This document shows, in pieces, positions 7,287-15,354 of a stretch of DNA of 22,763 nt. The stretch is from the IMG/VR virus record IMGVR_UViG_3300021091_000450, positions 1-22,763 of that record; one strand, 5' to 3'. The notes below the pieces were generated by a model that saw nothing but the letters and a program-made list of their open reading frames with translations, did not search any database and was not told where the DNA came from. The stretch's first letter is position 1; every line of letters begins with the position of its first letter. The stretch comes from a virus. A program made the translations under genes and the position numbers.

Positions 7287-7607
7287 GTGGCAACTAATAA
7301 TAAAGATTTTAAAGTTAAAAATAATCTAGTAGTCCAAGGTGGACAGGTTACACTAGGCTCAGTACCCCTAGCATTTAATACAGATAATAATAAATTAAGA
7401 ATTCAAGTTAATAATCAGTGGATTGATATATCAGACTCAAACGATATAGGATTTAATGATATTGGCTTGGCTATTGATTATAATGGTTCACCAATATATT
7501 CTGTTGGTGGAGATGGGGTTGTGACTGAGGCTATTAAATTTGCCGATGGCGGATCCCCAAGCAGTTCATCATTTGCTCTTACATTTGATTCGGGAGTGGT
7601 TTCCTAG
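7287..7607 (+). CDS. Short fibre-type protein, N-terminal module only
   Basis: GTG start at 7287 with a G-rich site (GGGGG at 7271-7275). The 106 residues open with MATNNKDFKVKNNLVVQGG, closely matching the N-terminus of the 491-residue fibre at 5747. A short beta segment follows (KLRIQVNNQWIDISD), then YNGSPIYSVGGDGVVTEAI and a Ser-rich end (SPSSSSF). It lacks any shaft or tip domain. It could be an adaptor that caps the shared attachment site, or the remnant of a shortened fibre gene. The reading frame is intact. Confidence 0.5.
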   Translation: MATNNKDFKVKNNLVVQGGQVTLGSVPLAFNTDNNKLRIQVNNQWIDISDSNDIGFNDIGLAIDYNGSPIYSVGGDGVVTEAIKFADGGSPSSSSFALTFDSGVVS

Positions 7608-7620
7608 TAAAATGAGCAAG

Positions 7621-7629
7621 TGGTATAAT
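7621..7629 (+). promoter_or_regulatory. Extended -10 promoter before the largest fibre gene
   Basis: TGG-TATAAT is a perfect -10 with the extended TG motif. No convincing -35 is seen, which extended -10 promoters tolerate. AGGGG at 7638-7642 and the ATG at 7653 follow. The surrounding AAGTGGTATAAT matches strings at 2346-2356 and 20057-20067. Confidence 0.5.
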
Positions 7630-7652
7630 TCTAATATAGGGGTATAAACAAC

Positions 7653-10025
7653 ATGGCAACAGTAAGAATTCAACTCAGAAGGGGCACTTCAAACCAATGG
7701 GATTCAGCTAATCCCACTTTGGCAGCAGGTGAAATTGGTATTGAAACAGATACCAACACATTTAAATTTGGCGATGGCGTAACGGCATGGAATAGCTTAG
7801 ACTATGCGCTATCAGACACAGTAGACGATTTTATTCCTTTATCACAAAAAGGTGAAGCAGGTGGCGTAGCTACTCTAGATGGTTCTGGCAAGGTGCCATA
7901 TGCACAGATACCAAGCATAGACGAATTGTCACAAGATGCAGTAAACGCAGCACTTGTTGCTGGAACTGGTCTTGATAAAACATATGATGATGTAAATAAC
8001 TTAATTACAATCGATATTGATTCAACAGTTGCCACATTGACTGGATCACAAACATTAACAAATAAGACTTTAACGTCTCCAGAACTTACTGGTACGCCAA
8101 CTGCACCAACAGCGGCTTCTAATACAAATAACACACAGATTGCCACAACTGCTTTTGCCAAGACAGTTGCCAATACAGCACAATCAAATGCTGAATCTTA
8201 TACAGATGGACAAATAACAGCGTTAATTAGTGCATCACCTTCAACTTTAAACACTTTAAATGAGTTAGCAGAAGCCCTTGGAGACGATCCTAATTTTGCT
8301 ACAACAGTAACAAATTCTTTAGCGACAAAAGCAAACGCATCTGATGTTGCTAGCACCTATGCACCACTTGTTTCTCCAGTATTTAGTGGAAATGTTGGTT
8401 TGCCCCTTACAACTTCTATCGGAGACGTAAGTGCAACTGAGATTGCATACATAAACGGAGTAACTTCTTCAGTTCAAGCACAGCTAGATGATAAACTTGC
8501 ATCTGCAACCGCTGCTTCAACCTATGCTCCTATTGCAAGCCCAACGCTTACTGGTACTGTTACCCTTCCAGCTTCAACAAGTATTGGTGACGTTTCCAAC
8601 GTAGAGATTGCATACATAAACGGAGTAACTTCTTCGGTTCAAGCACAGCTAGATGATAAACTTGCATCTGCAACCGCTGCTTCAACCTATGCTCCTCTTG
8701 TTGCCCCAACGTTTACTGGCAACGTTACCCTTCCAGCTTCAACAAGTATTGGTGACGTTTCCAACGTAGAGATTGCATACATAAACGGAGTAACTTCTTC
8801 GGTTCAAGCACAGCTAGATGATAAACTTGCATCTGCAACCGCTGCTTCAACCTATGCTCCTCTTGTTGCCCCAACGTTTACTGGCAACGTTACCCTTCCA
8901 GCTTCAACAAGTATTGGTGACGTTTCCAACGTAGAGATTGCATACATAAACGGAGTAACTTCTGGAGTTCAAACACAGCTAGATGCAAAAGCTCCTCTTG
9001 CTTCTCCAACGTTTACTGGTACCGTAACCCTTCCAGATGGCACAGTAACTGGTGCAATGATTGTCGATGCAACAATACCAACAGGTAAAATTGCAGACAC
9101 TGCAATTACTGCAGCAAAACTAGGAGCATCCGCTGTTGAAACTGATAAGATTAATGATCTAGCCGTAACAACAGGAAAAATTGCAGATAGCGCAGTAACC
9201 TCTGCAAAGATTGCAGACGGTACAATTGTAAATGCTGACATTAATGCCTCAGCGGAAATTGATTGGACTAAGTTAGCAATTTCATCAACAGTTTCTGCTA
9301 CAGAACTTGGATATGTTGACGGAGTAACCTCAGCAATTCAATCACAGATTGATTCTAAGCTTGCTTCATCAACTGCAGATTCAACTTACGCACCACTTGC
9401 TTCTCCAGCACTTACTGGAGCTCCAACAGCACCTACAGCAGCAGCAGCAACCAATACAACCCAAATTGCTACAACTGCTTTCGTAAAAACTGCAGTAGAC
9501 AATGTTATTGCCTCAGCCCCTGGAGCACTAGACACTCTTAACGAGTTGGCAGCAGCACTTGGCAATGATGCAAACTTCTCTACTACGCTTACAAATAACC
9601 TTGCTGCTAAAGCACCACTTGCTTCCCCAACATTTACTGGTACAGTAACGGTTTCAGAATCTGGAGTAGCGTTTACAGACGGCACACAAACAAAAGAAGG
9701 TGTTCCATCAAGAACGCCAATAAGTACAGTTACCGCTGCATATAATTTATCAACTGGCGGATTATCGCTAAGAGATACATTAGTTGAATGCAATTCTTCA
9801 TCAGCATTTACTATAACAATTCCAGCAAATTCAACCACAGCCTACCCAATAGGAACATCTATTGATCTCCTACAGGTTGGCACAGGTCAAATTACAGTTG
9901 CTGGCGCAGCAGGGGTTACATTAAATGGTACACCTGGATTAAAATTGCGTTCACAATATTCTTCAGCAACATTATTTAAGCGAGCAACAGATACTTGGAT
10001 AATTATGGGAGACTTAACAGCTTAA
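7653..10025 (+). CDS. Largest tail-fibre protein, 790 residues, with tandem repeats
   Basis: The N-terminus (IQLRRGTSNQWDSANP, then LAAGEIGIETDTNTFKFGDG) is the virion-attachment module seen in phage receptor-binding proteins such as the Mtd N-terminal type. The shaft carries a 55-residue unit repeated about four times (around residues 255-440) built on STYAPL, FTGNVTLPAS and IGDVSNVEIAYING. A segment of TGKIAD / VTSAKIAD repeats follows near 470-540. Two copies of an APTAPTAA...IATTAF unit bracket these, each followed by LNTLNELA or LDTLNELA. The C-terminal 100 residues (SLRDTLVECNSSSAFTITIP to WIIMGDLTA) form a compact beta domain, probably the receptor tip. It has its own promoter candidate. 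Confidence 0.85.
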   Translation: MATVRIQLRRGTSNQWDSANPTLAAGEIGIETDTNTFKFGDGVTAWNSLDYALSDTVDDFIPLSQKGEAGGVATLDGSGKVPYAQIPSIDELSQDAVNAALVAGTGLDKTYDDVNNLITIDIDSTVATLTGSQTLTNKTLTSPELTGTPTAPTAASNTNNTQIATTAFAKTVANTAQSNAESYTDGQITALISASPSTLNTLNELAEALGDDPNFATTVTNSLATKANASDVASTYAPLVSPVFSGNVGLPLTTSIGDVSATEIAYINGVTSSVQAQLDDKLASATAASTYAPIASPTLTGTVTLPASTSIGDVSNVEIAYINGVTSSVQAQLDDKLASATAASTYAPLVAPTFTGNVTLPASTSIGDVSNVEIAYINGVTSSVQAQLDDKLASATAASTYAPLVAPTFTGNVTLPASTSIGDVSNVEIAYINGVTSGVQTQLDAKAPLASPTFTGTVTLPDGTVTGAMIVDATIPTGKIADTAITAAKLGASAVETDKINDLAVTTGKIADSAVTSAKIADGTIVNADINASAEIDWTKLAISSTVSATELGYVDGVTSAIQSQIDSKLASSTADSTYAPLASPALTGAPTAPTAAAATNTTQIATTAFVKTAVDNVIASAPGALDTLNELAAALGNDANFSTTLTNNLAAKAPLASPTFTGTVTVSESGVAFTDGTQTKEGVPSRTPISTVTAAYNLSTGGLSLRDTLVECNSSSAFTITIPANSTTAYPIGTSIDLLQVGTGQITVAGAAGVTLNGTPGLKLRSQYSSATLFKRATDTWIIMGDLTA
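8416..8980 (+). repeat. 165-bp tandem repeat inside the fibre gene
   Basis: The marker gattgcatacataaacgg occurs at 8441, 8606, 8771 and 8936, exactly 165 nt apart. Copies 8581-8745 and 8746-8910 look identical base for base. The first copy (8416-8580) and the start of the last diverge. The unit is 55 codons, so copy changes keep the frame. Confidence 0.9.
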
Positions 10026-10047
10026 CAAAATTTGATAGGAGAAAAAG

Positions 10048-10980
10048 ATGGCAATTAATAAAAAGAGAGGTATTAAATCCTCAGCACAAGACAACTTCTT
10101 AGAGCCAAATGCAGTAACTGGCCTATCAGCAACAGACGTAGGCACAGGAAGGCCATTTAATAATGGCGCAGCCTCATTGTCGTGGTCTTTGCCAGCAGCT
10201 TCACCACCAGCTACTCTTTATACAATTACATCAAATCCTGCAACTACAACACAAACTACTGCAAACACATCCCTTACATTTCCTGGGCTTGCTTCAGGCA
10301 CATCTTATACATTTACAGTAGTTGCTTCAAATAATGCTGGATCTTCTGCTGGAGCAACAAGTGGATCTGTAACAGCAACAACTGTTCCAGCAGCACCATC
10401 TCCATCAGTTGCTTCTGGTCCACATGGAGGGTCAATTCCTTCTGGAAGCGATAGAATTACTTGGTCTAATCCAGCAACTGGCGGTAAGGCAATATCTTCC
10501 TTTAGAGTTACTTCTAATTTACGTGGTCAGTTAAGTGCTAGTGCCACTTCACCTTTTGATACTGCAGATCCATCTTTGCCAGATTCATCTGCTGATGAAA
10601 GTTATACAGTTTTTGCAAGCAATGCTAACGGAGAATCTTCTGGAGGAACAACGGCAACAGTTCAAACGTTTACTCCACCACACTTCCCGCCATTTTTCCC
10701 ACCACACTTCCCACCGTTCTTCCCACCATTCTTCCCACCACACTTCCCACCATTCTTCCCACCACACTTCCCACCGTTCTTCCCACCGTTCTTCCCACCA
10801 TTCTTCCCACCATTCTTCCCACCACACTTCCCACCATTCTTCCCACCACACTTCCCACCGTTCTTCCCACCATTCTTCCCACCATTCTTCCCACCATTCT
10901 TCCCACCATACTTCCCACCGTTCTTCCCACCACACTTCGTAGGTGGAGGAGTCTGCGGATACGGATGTAATCATTGGTAA
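10048..10980 (+). CDS. Virion protein with two FN3-like domains and a [H/F/Y]FPP repeat tail
   Basis: After a basic start ([11 protein letters not shown]), residues about 20-112 and 113-207 look like two fibronectin type III domains. The first holds LSWSLP, LYTITSN and [18 protein letters not shown]; the second holds ITWSNP and [13 protein letters not shown]. Residues 212-295 are 21 uninterrupted tetrapeptides of the form [H/F/Y]-Phe-Pro-Pro. The protein ends in [15 protein letters not shown], with two Cys, a His and a Trp. FN3 domains are common on phage virions, where they bind cell-surface glycans weakly. The repeat tail is extraordinary and probably polyproline-like and aromatic. AGGAG at 10037-10041 supports the start. 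It lies just before the prolyl-hydroxylase-like cassette. Confidence 0.75.
   Translation: MAINKKRGIKSSAQDNFLEPNAVTGLSATDVGTGRPFNNGAASLSWSLPAASPPATLYTITSNPATTTQTTANTSLTFPGLASGTSYTFTVVASNNAGSSAGATSGSVTATTVPAAPSPSVASGPHGGSIPSGSDRITWSNPATGGKAISSFRVTSNLRGQLSASATSPFDTADPSLPDSSADESYTVFASNANGESSGGTTATVQTFTPPHFPPFFPPHFPPFFPPFFPPHFPPFFPPHFPPFFPPFFPPFFPPFFPPHFPPFFPPHFPPFFPPFFPPFFPPFFPPYFPPFFPPHFVGGGVCGYGCNHW
10681..10932 (+). repeat. 21 x 12-bp minisatellite encoding [H/F/Y]FPP
   Basis: Twenty-one units of 12 nt follow the pattern (cac/ttc/tac)-ttc-cca/ccc-cca/ccg, with almost no variation except in the first codon and the last Pro codon. Counts by eye are 7 His, 13 Phe and 1 Tyr in the variable position. 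The + strand is pyrimidine-rich throughout. Because the unit is a multiple of three, slippage changes length without breaking the frame. Confidence 0.95.
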
Positions 10981-10982
10981 TC

Positions 10983-11011
10983 TAGACATAGACATTATTA
11001 AATGATAAAAT
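10983..11011 (+). promoter_or_regulatory. Promoter of the oxygenase operon
   Basis: TAGACA (10983-10988, one mismatch to TTGACA), 17 nt spacer, then an extended -10 TGA-TAAAAT (11003-11011). Both boxes, spacing and the TG motif agree, making this one of the best promoters in the window. AAGGAGA at 11018-11024 and the ATG at 11030 follow. Confidence 0.6.
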
Positions 11012-11029
11012 ATATACAAGGAGAATATA

Positions 11030-11473
11030 ATGAACAAATATGCACTACTGACAAAGGCTAGCCCCACTACCTGGGAAGTTTTTCAGGTAATAAGATTAGC
11101 TGATTCAGAAGAAGACACTAGCCTTGCAAATATTTTAAATTTATCTATATCAAATAATGAGACAGTTGCTGGACTAGAAATATCTAATGTCAATACTGAA
11201 TTTTTAAAAAGAGGAGCTATTTGGGACGGTTCTTCTTTTAGTGGAGGAACAGAGTCAGGTTTTTCTACTCAAGAAACAAGAAATAAAAGATATGCTTTTA
11301 CATATGACAATAAACTTACTTTAGTTTTAACTGCAATAGAAGGTTCTGCACAAGCCGATATGTATCAGGCGGCCTTTGCTGGAGAAGTTTCTATTAAAAA
11401 AATTGAAGATGAATCAACCATTGTTGCAGCAGGCTATATTTGGGACGGTATTAATTTTAACGCTCCAGCATAA
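11030..11473 (+). CDS. Hypothetical protein, first gene of the oxygenase operon
   Basis: I do not recognise this 147-residue protein. It has two related short motifs, RGAIWDGSSFSGG near 71-83 and AGYIWDGINFNAP near the C-terminus. Between them is a long predicted helical and beta segment (YDNKLTLVLTAIEGS, then MYQAAFAGE). The IWDG-x-x-F ends suggest a small binding or capping domain, perhaps of a virion protein. A strong ribosome site (AAGGAGA) precedes the ATG. Its stop overlaps the next start as TAATG, so it heads the coupled operon. Confidence 0.55.
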   Translation: MNKYALLTKASPTTWEVFQVIRLADSEEDTSLANILNLSISNNETVAGLEISNVNTEFLKRGAIWDGSSFSGGTESGFSTQETRNKRYAFTYDNKLTLVLTAIEGSAQADMYQAAFAGEVSIKKIEDESTIVAAGYIWDGINFNAPA

Positions 11474-11715
11474 TGTCTAAATGGAAGGAATGGAAAAACT
11501 CTTTAGGAGAGGCCAGACCTTGGCACCTGTTAAGTTTAGAAAAATATGTATCTGATGAATCTGTTGCAAAAAATAGACTAAAAGTTTGTGAAGGTTGCAA
11601 GTTTTACACGATAACTAATCAGTGTTTAAAATGTGGTTGTCTCATGTCAGCAAAAGTAATGCTTTCTAATGCGGAATGTCCTATTGGAAAATGGGGAAAA
11701 GAAGAAGGAAAATAA
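11473..11715 (+). CDS. Small Cys-rich, probably zinc-binding protein (DUF6171-like)
   Basis: The 80 residues include C39-x2-C42, C51-x2-C54-x-C56 and C69. The pattern is LKVCEGCKFY, then QCLKCGCLMSAKVML, then ECPIGKW. This matches a small zinc-ribbon-like family common in phages, which I associate with DUF6171 from memory. Metal binding is a fair inference; its partner is unknown. It starts on the TAATG overlap with the gene before, and the next start follows its stop directly, so it is made with the oxygenases. Confidence 0.7.
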   Translation: MSKWKEWKNSLGEARPWHLLSLEKYVSDESVAKNRLKVCEGCKFYTITNQCLKCGCLMSAKVMLSNAECPIGKWGKEEGK

Positions 11716-12372
11716 ATGGAAAAACAAGAATTATTTCCAGGACTATGGGTTTATAGAAATGTAATAAAGCCAGAATTTGAAATTATTAATAGATTAGAAA
11801 ATACAATAAAAAACAGTAATGGTTTGTATAACTGGCAAGATGCAACGGTTGGTTATAGAGAAAAAATGCCAGAATATAGAGATTGTGTAGATTTTAAATT
11901 AAGATATTTTGATTATCCTGGCAAAGATAAGTATATGAAAGAATTTGATAAAATTTGGCAAGACGTTCATGATGCTCAAAAAATTGCTTTAGATGATTAT
12001 TGTTCATTTTATAATATTGAAATGAAATATTGGGAGGCAATGAACTTTGTTAAATATGGGCCAGGTCAACACTTTTCTTATCACTCAGATCATGGTTGGT
12101 CATACATAGCTACTGTTTCTATGGTTGCCTATATCAATGATGATTATGAGGATGGCGGGATAAGATTTGATAAAATTGATAAAACCATTAAGCCAAAAGC
12201 TGGGGATTTATACATCTTCCCTTCTAACTATTTATTTTCTCATGCAGCATTACCAGTAAAGTCTGGATTAAAATATTCAATTGTTACAATGACAGATTAT
12301 AATGATGCTACACACAATGAACAATTTTATAGACAATTTATGTCAGACAAGTCTATAAAGGATGGATATTAA
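11716..12372 (+). CDS. 2-oxoglutarate/Fe(II) oxygenase, prolyl-4-hydroxylase type (copy 1)
   Basis: These enzymes use O2, Fe(II) and 2-oxoglutarate to hydroxylate a substrate. In this 218-residue protein the iron triad is H123, D125 (in YHSDHG) and H176 (FSHAALPV). Lys186, ten residues after the distal His, takes the 2-oxoglutarate position. The strand YINDDYEDGG and the turn KPKAGDLYIFPS are the family core. Lys rather than Arg at that site is also found in collagen prolyl-4-hydroxylase. The substrate is not evident from the sequence. The start abuts the previous stop, with AAGGAA upstream. Confidence 0.85.
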   Translation: MEKQELFPGLWVYRNVIKPEFEIINRLENTIKNSNGLYNWQDATVGYREKMPEYRDCVDFKLRYFDYPGKDKYMKEFDKIWQDVHDAQKIALDDYCSFYNIEMKYWEAMNFVKYGPGQHFSYHSDHGWSYIATVSMVAYINDDYEDGGIRFDKIDKTIKPKAGDLYIFPSNYLFSHAALPVKSGLKYSIVTMTDYNDATHNEQFYRQFMSDKSIKDGY

Positions 12373-12375
12373 AAT

Positions 12376-13092
12376 ATGCAGTTTGAGATATATAAGGCTA
12401 GCCCTTATTCTGCAGAAATAAAGCCATTAACGATAAAAAGACAATGGATGGAAGAGACTTTTGATAAGCATGCATATCACTGCTTTCCAGTAACATTATC
12501 TAATGGATTGGGTTGGGGCATATCTTTTCCAGAAGAAATAAGTTTCATTTGGGATGGAATTTCAGACTCAACAGATACTCATGTAAAAATTTTAAGTGGT
12601 CATAAATATGTTTATACTGGAAGATCAAATGCTACTATTAGTTTTAAAACAGGATTAGTATTAAGAACCAAAGAAGATTTAAGCATGATGGCCATGCCTA
12701 CACCAAATTGGCCAATAGATGGAGTTTGGCCATTTACTATTTTAATAAGTACTTCCTTTTTTGCAGGAGAGTTTCCAGTGGCTTGGAGAATAACAAAAGC
12801 CAATGAAGTAATAACAATTCCAGCAAACACTCCAGTTATTTCTGTCATGCCAATTTCTTTAAAATCATTAAACAATTCAGAAGGTGTAATTAAAAAAATA
12901 TCAGATCTTCCATCTAATTTTTTCCCAGATGCGGATTACGGACAAATAGTTTCAGAAATAAATAAAAAAGGCGAATGGACAAATTTTTATAGAGACGGTG
13001 TTAACTATAAGGGAAATAAAATTGGAGACCATGAAATAAAAGTTTTAAGATTAAATATAGTTGATGGTCCAGAACAGTGTGGTATAAAATAA
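12376..13092 (+). CDS. DUF6065-like protein (first of two)
   Basis: The 238 residues fit my recollection of the DUF6065 family: FDKHAYHCFPVTLSNGLGWG, then FIWDGI, then a PTPNWPIDGVWP segment. A C-terminal half follows with WRITKANEVITIPANTPVI. The biochemical role is unknown. The next gene has a similar layout. Genes of this kind occur near oxygenase genes in phages and biosynthetic clusters, which hints at a shared pathway but proves nothing. It begins 3 nt after the previous stop. The ribosome site is weak (GGATGG), consistent with translational coupling. Confidence 0.6.
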   Translation: MQFEIYKASPYSAEIKPLTIKRQWMEETFDKHAYHCFPVTLSNGLGWGISFPEEISFIWDGISDSTDTHVKILSGHKYVYTGRSNATISFKTGLVLRTKEDLSMMAMPTPNWPIDGVWPFTILISTSFFAGEFPVAWRITKANEVITIPANTPVISVMPISLKSLNNSEGVIKKISDLPSNFFPDADYGQIVSEINKKGEWTNFYRDGVNYKGNKIGDHEIKVLRLNIVDGPEQCGIK

Positions 13093-13808
13093 TGAATAAA
13101 ATTATATTTCATTCAAATAAACATTACAATAAAGAAGATACTGTTCCTGTAACGGCAAGGAAAACCTTACCCCATTGGTGGGAAAATTCAGACACATTTG
13201 TAAAAGATCATGAAGGAAATCCAGTTGCAAATTTTAATGGTGAGGGCAAGATGCTAAGTTTTAAAGCCTGCCCTGCAGTACTTGATACTTTTCAAACTGG
13301 GTATATGTTATTGACTCCATGTGATTTAGAATTTTATGAAAAAAACGGAAGAATAAAAGTTAAAGTTCCAGTCGGTTTTGACGATTTTGTGGGAGAAAGA
13401 CCGCCAATGCAAGAATTTGCAACTCCAATAGGATGCAGTAAATGGCATTTTCATTGGTATGCAAATTGGGCTCCAGAATTACCAGAAGGTTATAGTTCAA
13501 TATATGTTCCACCAATAAATCATTTTGAATTGCCGTGGATTACTGTGGGTGGTATAATAGATAGCGATAAGGTTACAACATCTGGCCTTATTCCGTTCTT
13601 CTTAAAAGAAGGATTTACTGGAATAGTTCCAGCTGGCACTCCTTATTTACAAGTAATTCCATTTAAAAGAGAAGATTGGGAGTCTGAAATAGTTTTTCAT
13701 ACTGCAAAAGAAATTATGGCAAAAACAATGAAAACTTCTGATACATTTAGAACCAGCGAGGGCGGGGTCTATAAGAAATTATTTTGGTCAAAAAGGAAAT
13801 ATAAATAA
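13092..13808 (+). CDS. DUF6065-related protein (second of two)
   Basis: I place the start at the ATG at 13092, which overlaps the previous stop as TAATG; a longer frame from 13077 is open but has no support. The 238 residues include ARKTLPHWWEN, KACPAVLDTFQTGYML, and a PPINHFELPW segment. The end is well conserved in look: GIIDSDKV, then LIPFFLKEGFTGIVPAGTPY and LQVIPFKREDW. This resembles small cupin-like phage proteins of the same general family as its neighbour. Its function is unknown. A TAATG overlap leads into the next oxygenase. Confidence 0.6.
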   Translation: MNKIIFHSNKHYNKEDTVPVTARKTLPHWWENSDTFVKDHEGNPVANFNGEGKMLSFKACPAVLDTFQTGYMLLTPCDLEFYEKNGRIKVKVPVGFDDFVGERPPMQEFATPIGCSKWHFHWYANWAPELPEGYSSIYVPPINHFELPWITVGGIIDSDKVTTSGLIPFFLKEGFTGIVPAGTPYLQVIPFKREDWESEIVFHTAKEIMAKTMKTSDTFRTSEGGVYKKLFWSKRKYK

Positions 13809-14497
13809 TGCAAAAGCAGGTTAATACAAACGATACTCACGATTACAGGTCCCTTGGTTCTATTACCCCATCTGGATTTTTTGGTAAAGGAAAAGAAAAT
13901 ATTGTTGAATTACCTAATTTTTTAACCGAGTATGAAAAAGAAAGACTAACTAACTTTGCCAGAACAAATCAGACTTGGGATATAACCAATTCTCATAAAA
14001 ATGAAAATGGAACTGTAATATATGATGCAAATGCATGGGCCGATAGGGTGTGTACAAGACTTTCTATGGAAATATCTCACGACCCGACAATTGTAGATGT
14101 TGTTGAGGGGCTAATACAAAGATTACAGGTAGAAGTTGAAAAATTTTTTAATGTTAAAGTTCAGGCTACTGGTCCAGCAATAGTTAGATGGCCAGTTGGC
14201 GCAAGACAAGATCCTCATGCCGATAAAGAATTACACGAGGGTCCAGATGCTGGAACTCCAAATGATTTTCCTCACTATGACATAGCGTCACTATTTTATT
14301 TTAATGATGACTATGAAGGCGGAGAATTATTTTTTCCAGTGCAAGGAATAGAGTTTAAGCCAGTAGGAGGATCTGCATACTTTTTCCCAGGAGATAGATG
14401 GTATGTCCATGGAGTAAGGCCAGTAATATCTGGCGGCAGATTTACATCCCCATTTTTTTGGCAGATACTAGAACATACTGGAGAAATAAAACCATGA
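13808..14497 (+). CDS. 2-oxoglutarate/Fe(II) oxygenase (copy 2)
   Basis: The 229 residues carry H137 and D139 in DPHADKE, distal H201 in YVHGVRP, and Arg211 ten residues later for 2-oxoglutarate binding. The core strand is YFNDDYEGGELFF and the hinge is PVGGSAYFFPGD. A His/Asp-containing insert (HEGPDAGTPNDFPHYD) follows the HxD site and is not seen in its paralogues, so it may shape a different substrate pocket. The N-terminal 40 residues end in LPNFLTEYEKE, the usual entry helix of the family. Start on a TAATG overlap; its stop overlaps the next start as ATGA. Confidence 0.85.
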   Translation: MQKQVNTNDTHDYRSLGSITPSGFFGKGKENIVELPNFLTEYEKERLTNFARTNQTWDITNSHKNENGTVIYDANAWADRVCTRLSMEISHDPTIVDVVEGLIQRLQVEVEKFFNVKVQATGPAIVRWPVGARQDPHADKELHEGPDAGTPNDFPHYDIASLFYFNDDYEGGELFFPVQGIEFKPVGGSAYFFPGDRWYVHGVRPVISGGRFTSPFFWQILEHTGEIKP

Positions 14498-15354
14498 CGC
14501 TAAAGTTTGAAGAAATATATCCAAAAATTTTTGTTTACAAGAATCCATTTAAAGATCTTAATCTTTTAAAAAAAGTTATTATTGAATCAGAACAAAATCC
14601 AGAAGGGTCTATCCTAGGAGATTGGAAAGGATGGTACACTTTTGGAAAAGAAACAAACATGTTAAATTTTGATAGAGGAACTGATAGTGAAAGAAATAAG
14701 CAAGAAAAAGAAATGTGGGATGACGTTAGAGAGGTTTTTTATTTAACAACACAACATTATTCAGAAATACATAATGTGCCAATAGAAAAAGACAAAATTG
14801 TTCATGATTCAGTTGAAGACAAACAGATGAATCTTTGGCAATTAATGGGTCCTTCTATTTGTAAGTATGAAGTAGAGGGCGGCATTGATGATAATAACGT
14901 TGATTTAGCAATGCATATGCATACAGATTATCAACAGGAATATGAAAATCACAGAGGATATAAATTTACAGTAACCTGTACCATGTATTTAAACGATAAC
15001 TACGAAGGTGGAGGCCTAGAGTTTTTGGTAGGAGACAATAAATTATTTTATTATAAACCAAAAGCTGGAGATGTTTTAGTCTTTCCAGCTGGTGATCCAA
15101 ACTATCTTTCAGAGCCAGGAGAATTATATAGACATGGCGTTAAAAAAGTTTATGGTAATCCAAAATATTTTATTAGAAACCACTGGCAAAGATATTACTT
15201 AGGTTCAAAAGAATGGTTAGATCAAGAGTCTATTTATGGTAAAGACGTTTGGCAACAGATGGAGTCAGAAAGAACAAAACAAGAACGAAAAGAGGGTAAA
15301 TACCAAACCCTAGATTATGATTACATATATAAAAATGCGGAGAGAATAAAATGA
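14494..15354 (+). CDS. 2-oxoglutarate/Fe(II) oxygenase (copy 3)
   Basis: I choose the ATG at 14494, which overlaps the previous stop as ATGA, over the longer frame from 14398 that runs through the preceding gene. The 286 residues contain H143 and D145 (MHMHTDY), distal H214 (YRHGVKKVY) and Lys224 ten residues later. The core strand is YLNDNYEGGGLEF and the hinge is KPKAGDVLVFPAGD. After the catalytic domain, about 50 residues form a charged helical tail ending in a Tyr-rich stretch (DYDYIY). That tail might mediate contacts with a partner. Coupled to the next gene by ATGA. Confidence 0.85.
   Translation: MTLKFEEIYPKIFVYKNPFKDLNLLKKVIIESEQNPEGSILGDWKGWYTFGKETNMLNFDRGTDSERNKQEKEMWDDVREVFYLTTQHYSEIHNVPIEKDKIVHDSVEDKQMNLWQLMGPSICKYEVEGGIDDNNVDLAMHMHTDYQQEYENHRGYKFTVTCTMYLNDNYEGGGLEFLVGDNKLFYYKPKAGDVLVFPAGDPNYLSEPGELYRHGVKKVYGNPKYFIRNHWQRYYLGSKEWLDQESIYGKDVWQQMESERTKQERKEGKYQTLDYDYIYKNAERIK

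Noticed and set aside
8416-8980. Possible CRISPR array
   Set aside because: The repeats are 165 bp, contiguous and in frame, without unique spacers; they code for a fibre shaft.
9386-9838. Minus-strand frame of 150 codons in the largest fibre gene, with similar shorter frames at 7802-8173 and 8969-9241
   Set aside because: These mirror the Ala/Thr/Val-rich codon pattern of the sense gene, have no ribosome site or promoter, and overlap a strong gene.
10535-11067. Long open frames in other frames and on the minus strand over the FPP repeat, encoding His/Ser or Trp/Glu repeats
   Set aside because: A 12-nt repeat without stop codons stays open in most frames. They overlap the supported gene and lack their own start signals.
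13077-13091. Extended N-terminus for the second DUF6065-like protein
   Set aside because: The ATG at 13092 forms the TAATG overlap seen elsewhere in the operon. The earlier start has no ribosome site.
14398-14493. Extended N-terminus for oxygenase copy 3
   Set aside because: It reads out of frame through the end of copy 2. The ATGA overlap at 14494 fits the operon and the family start.
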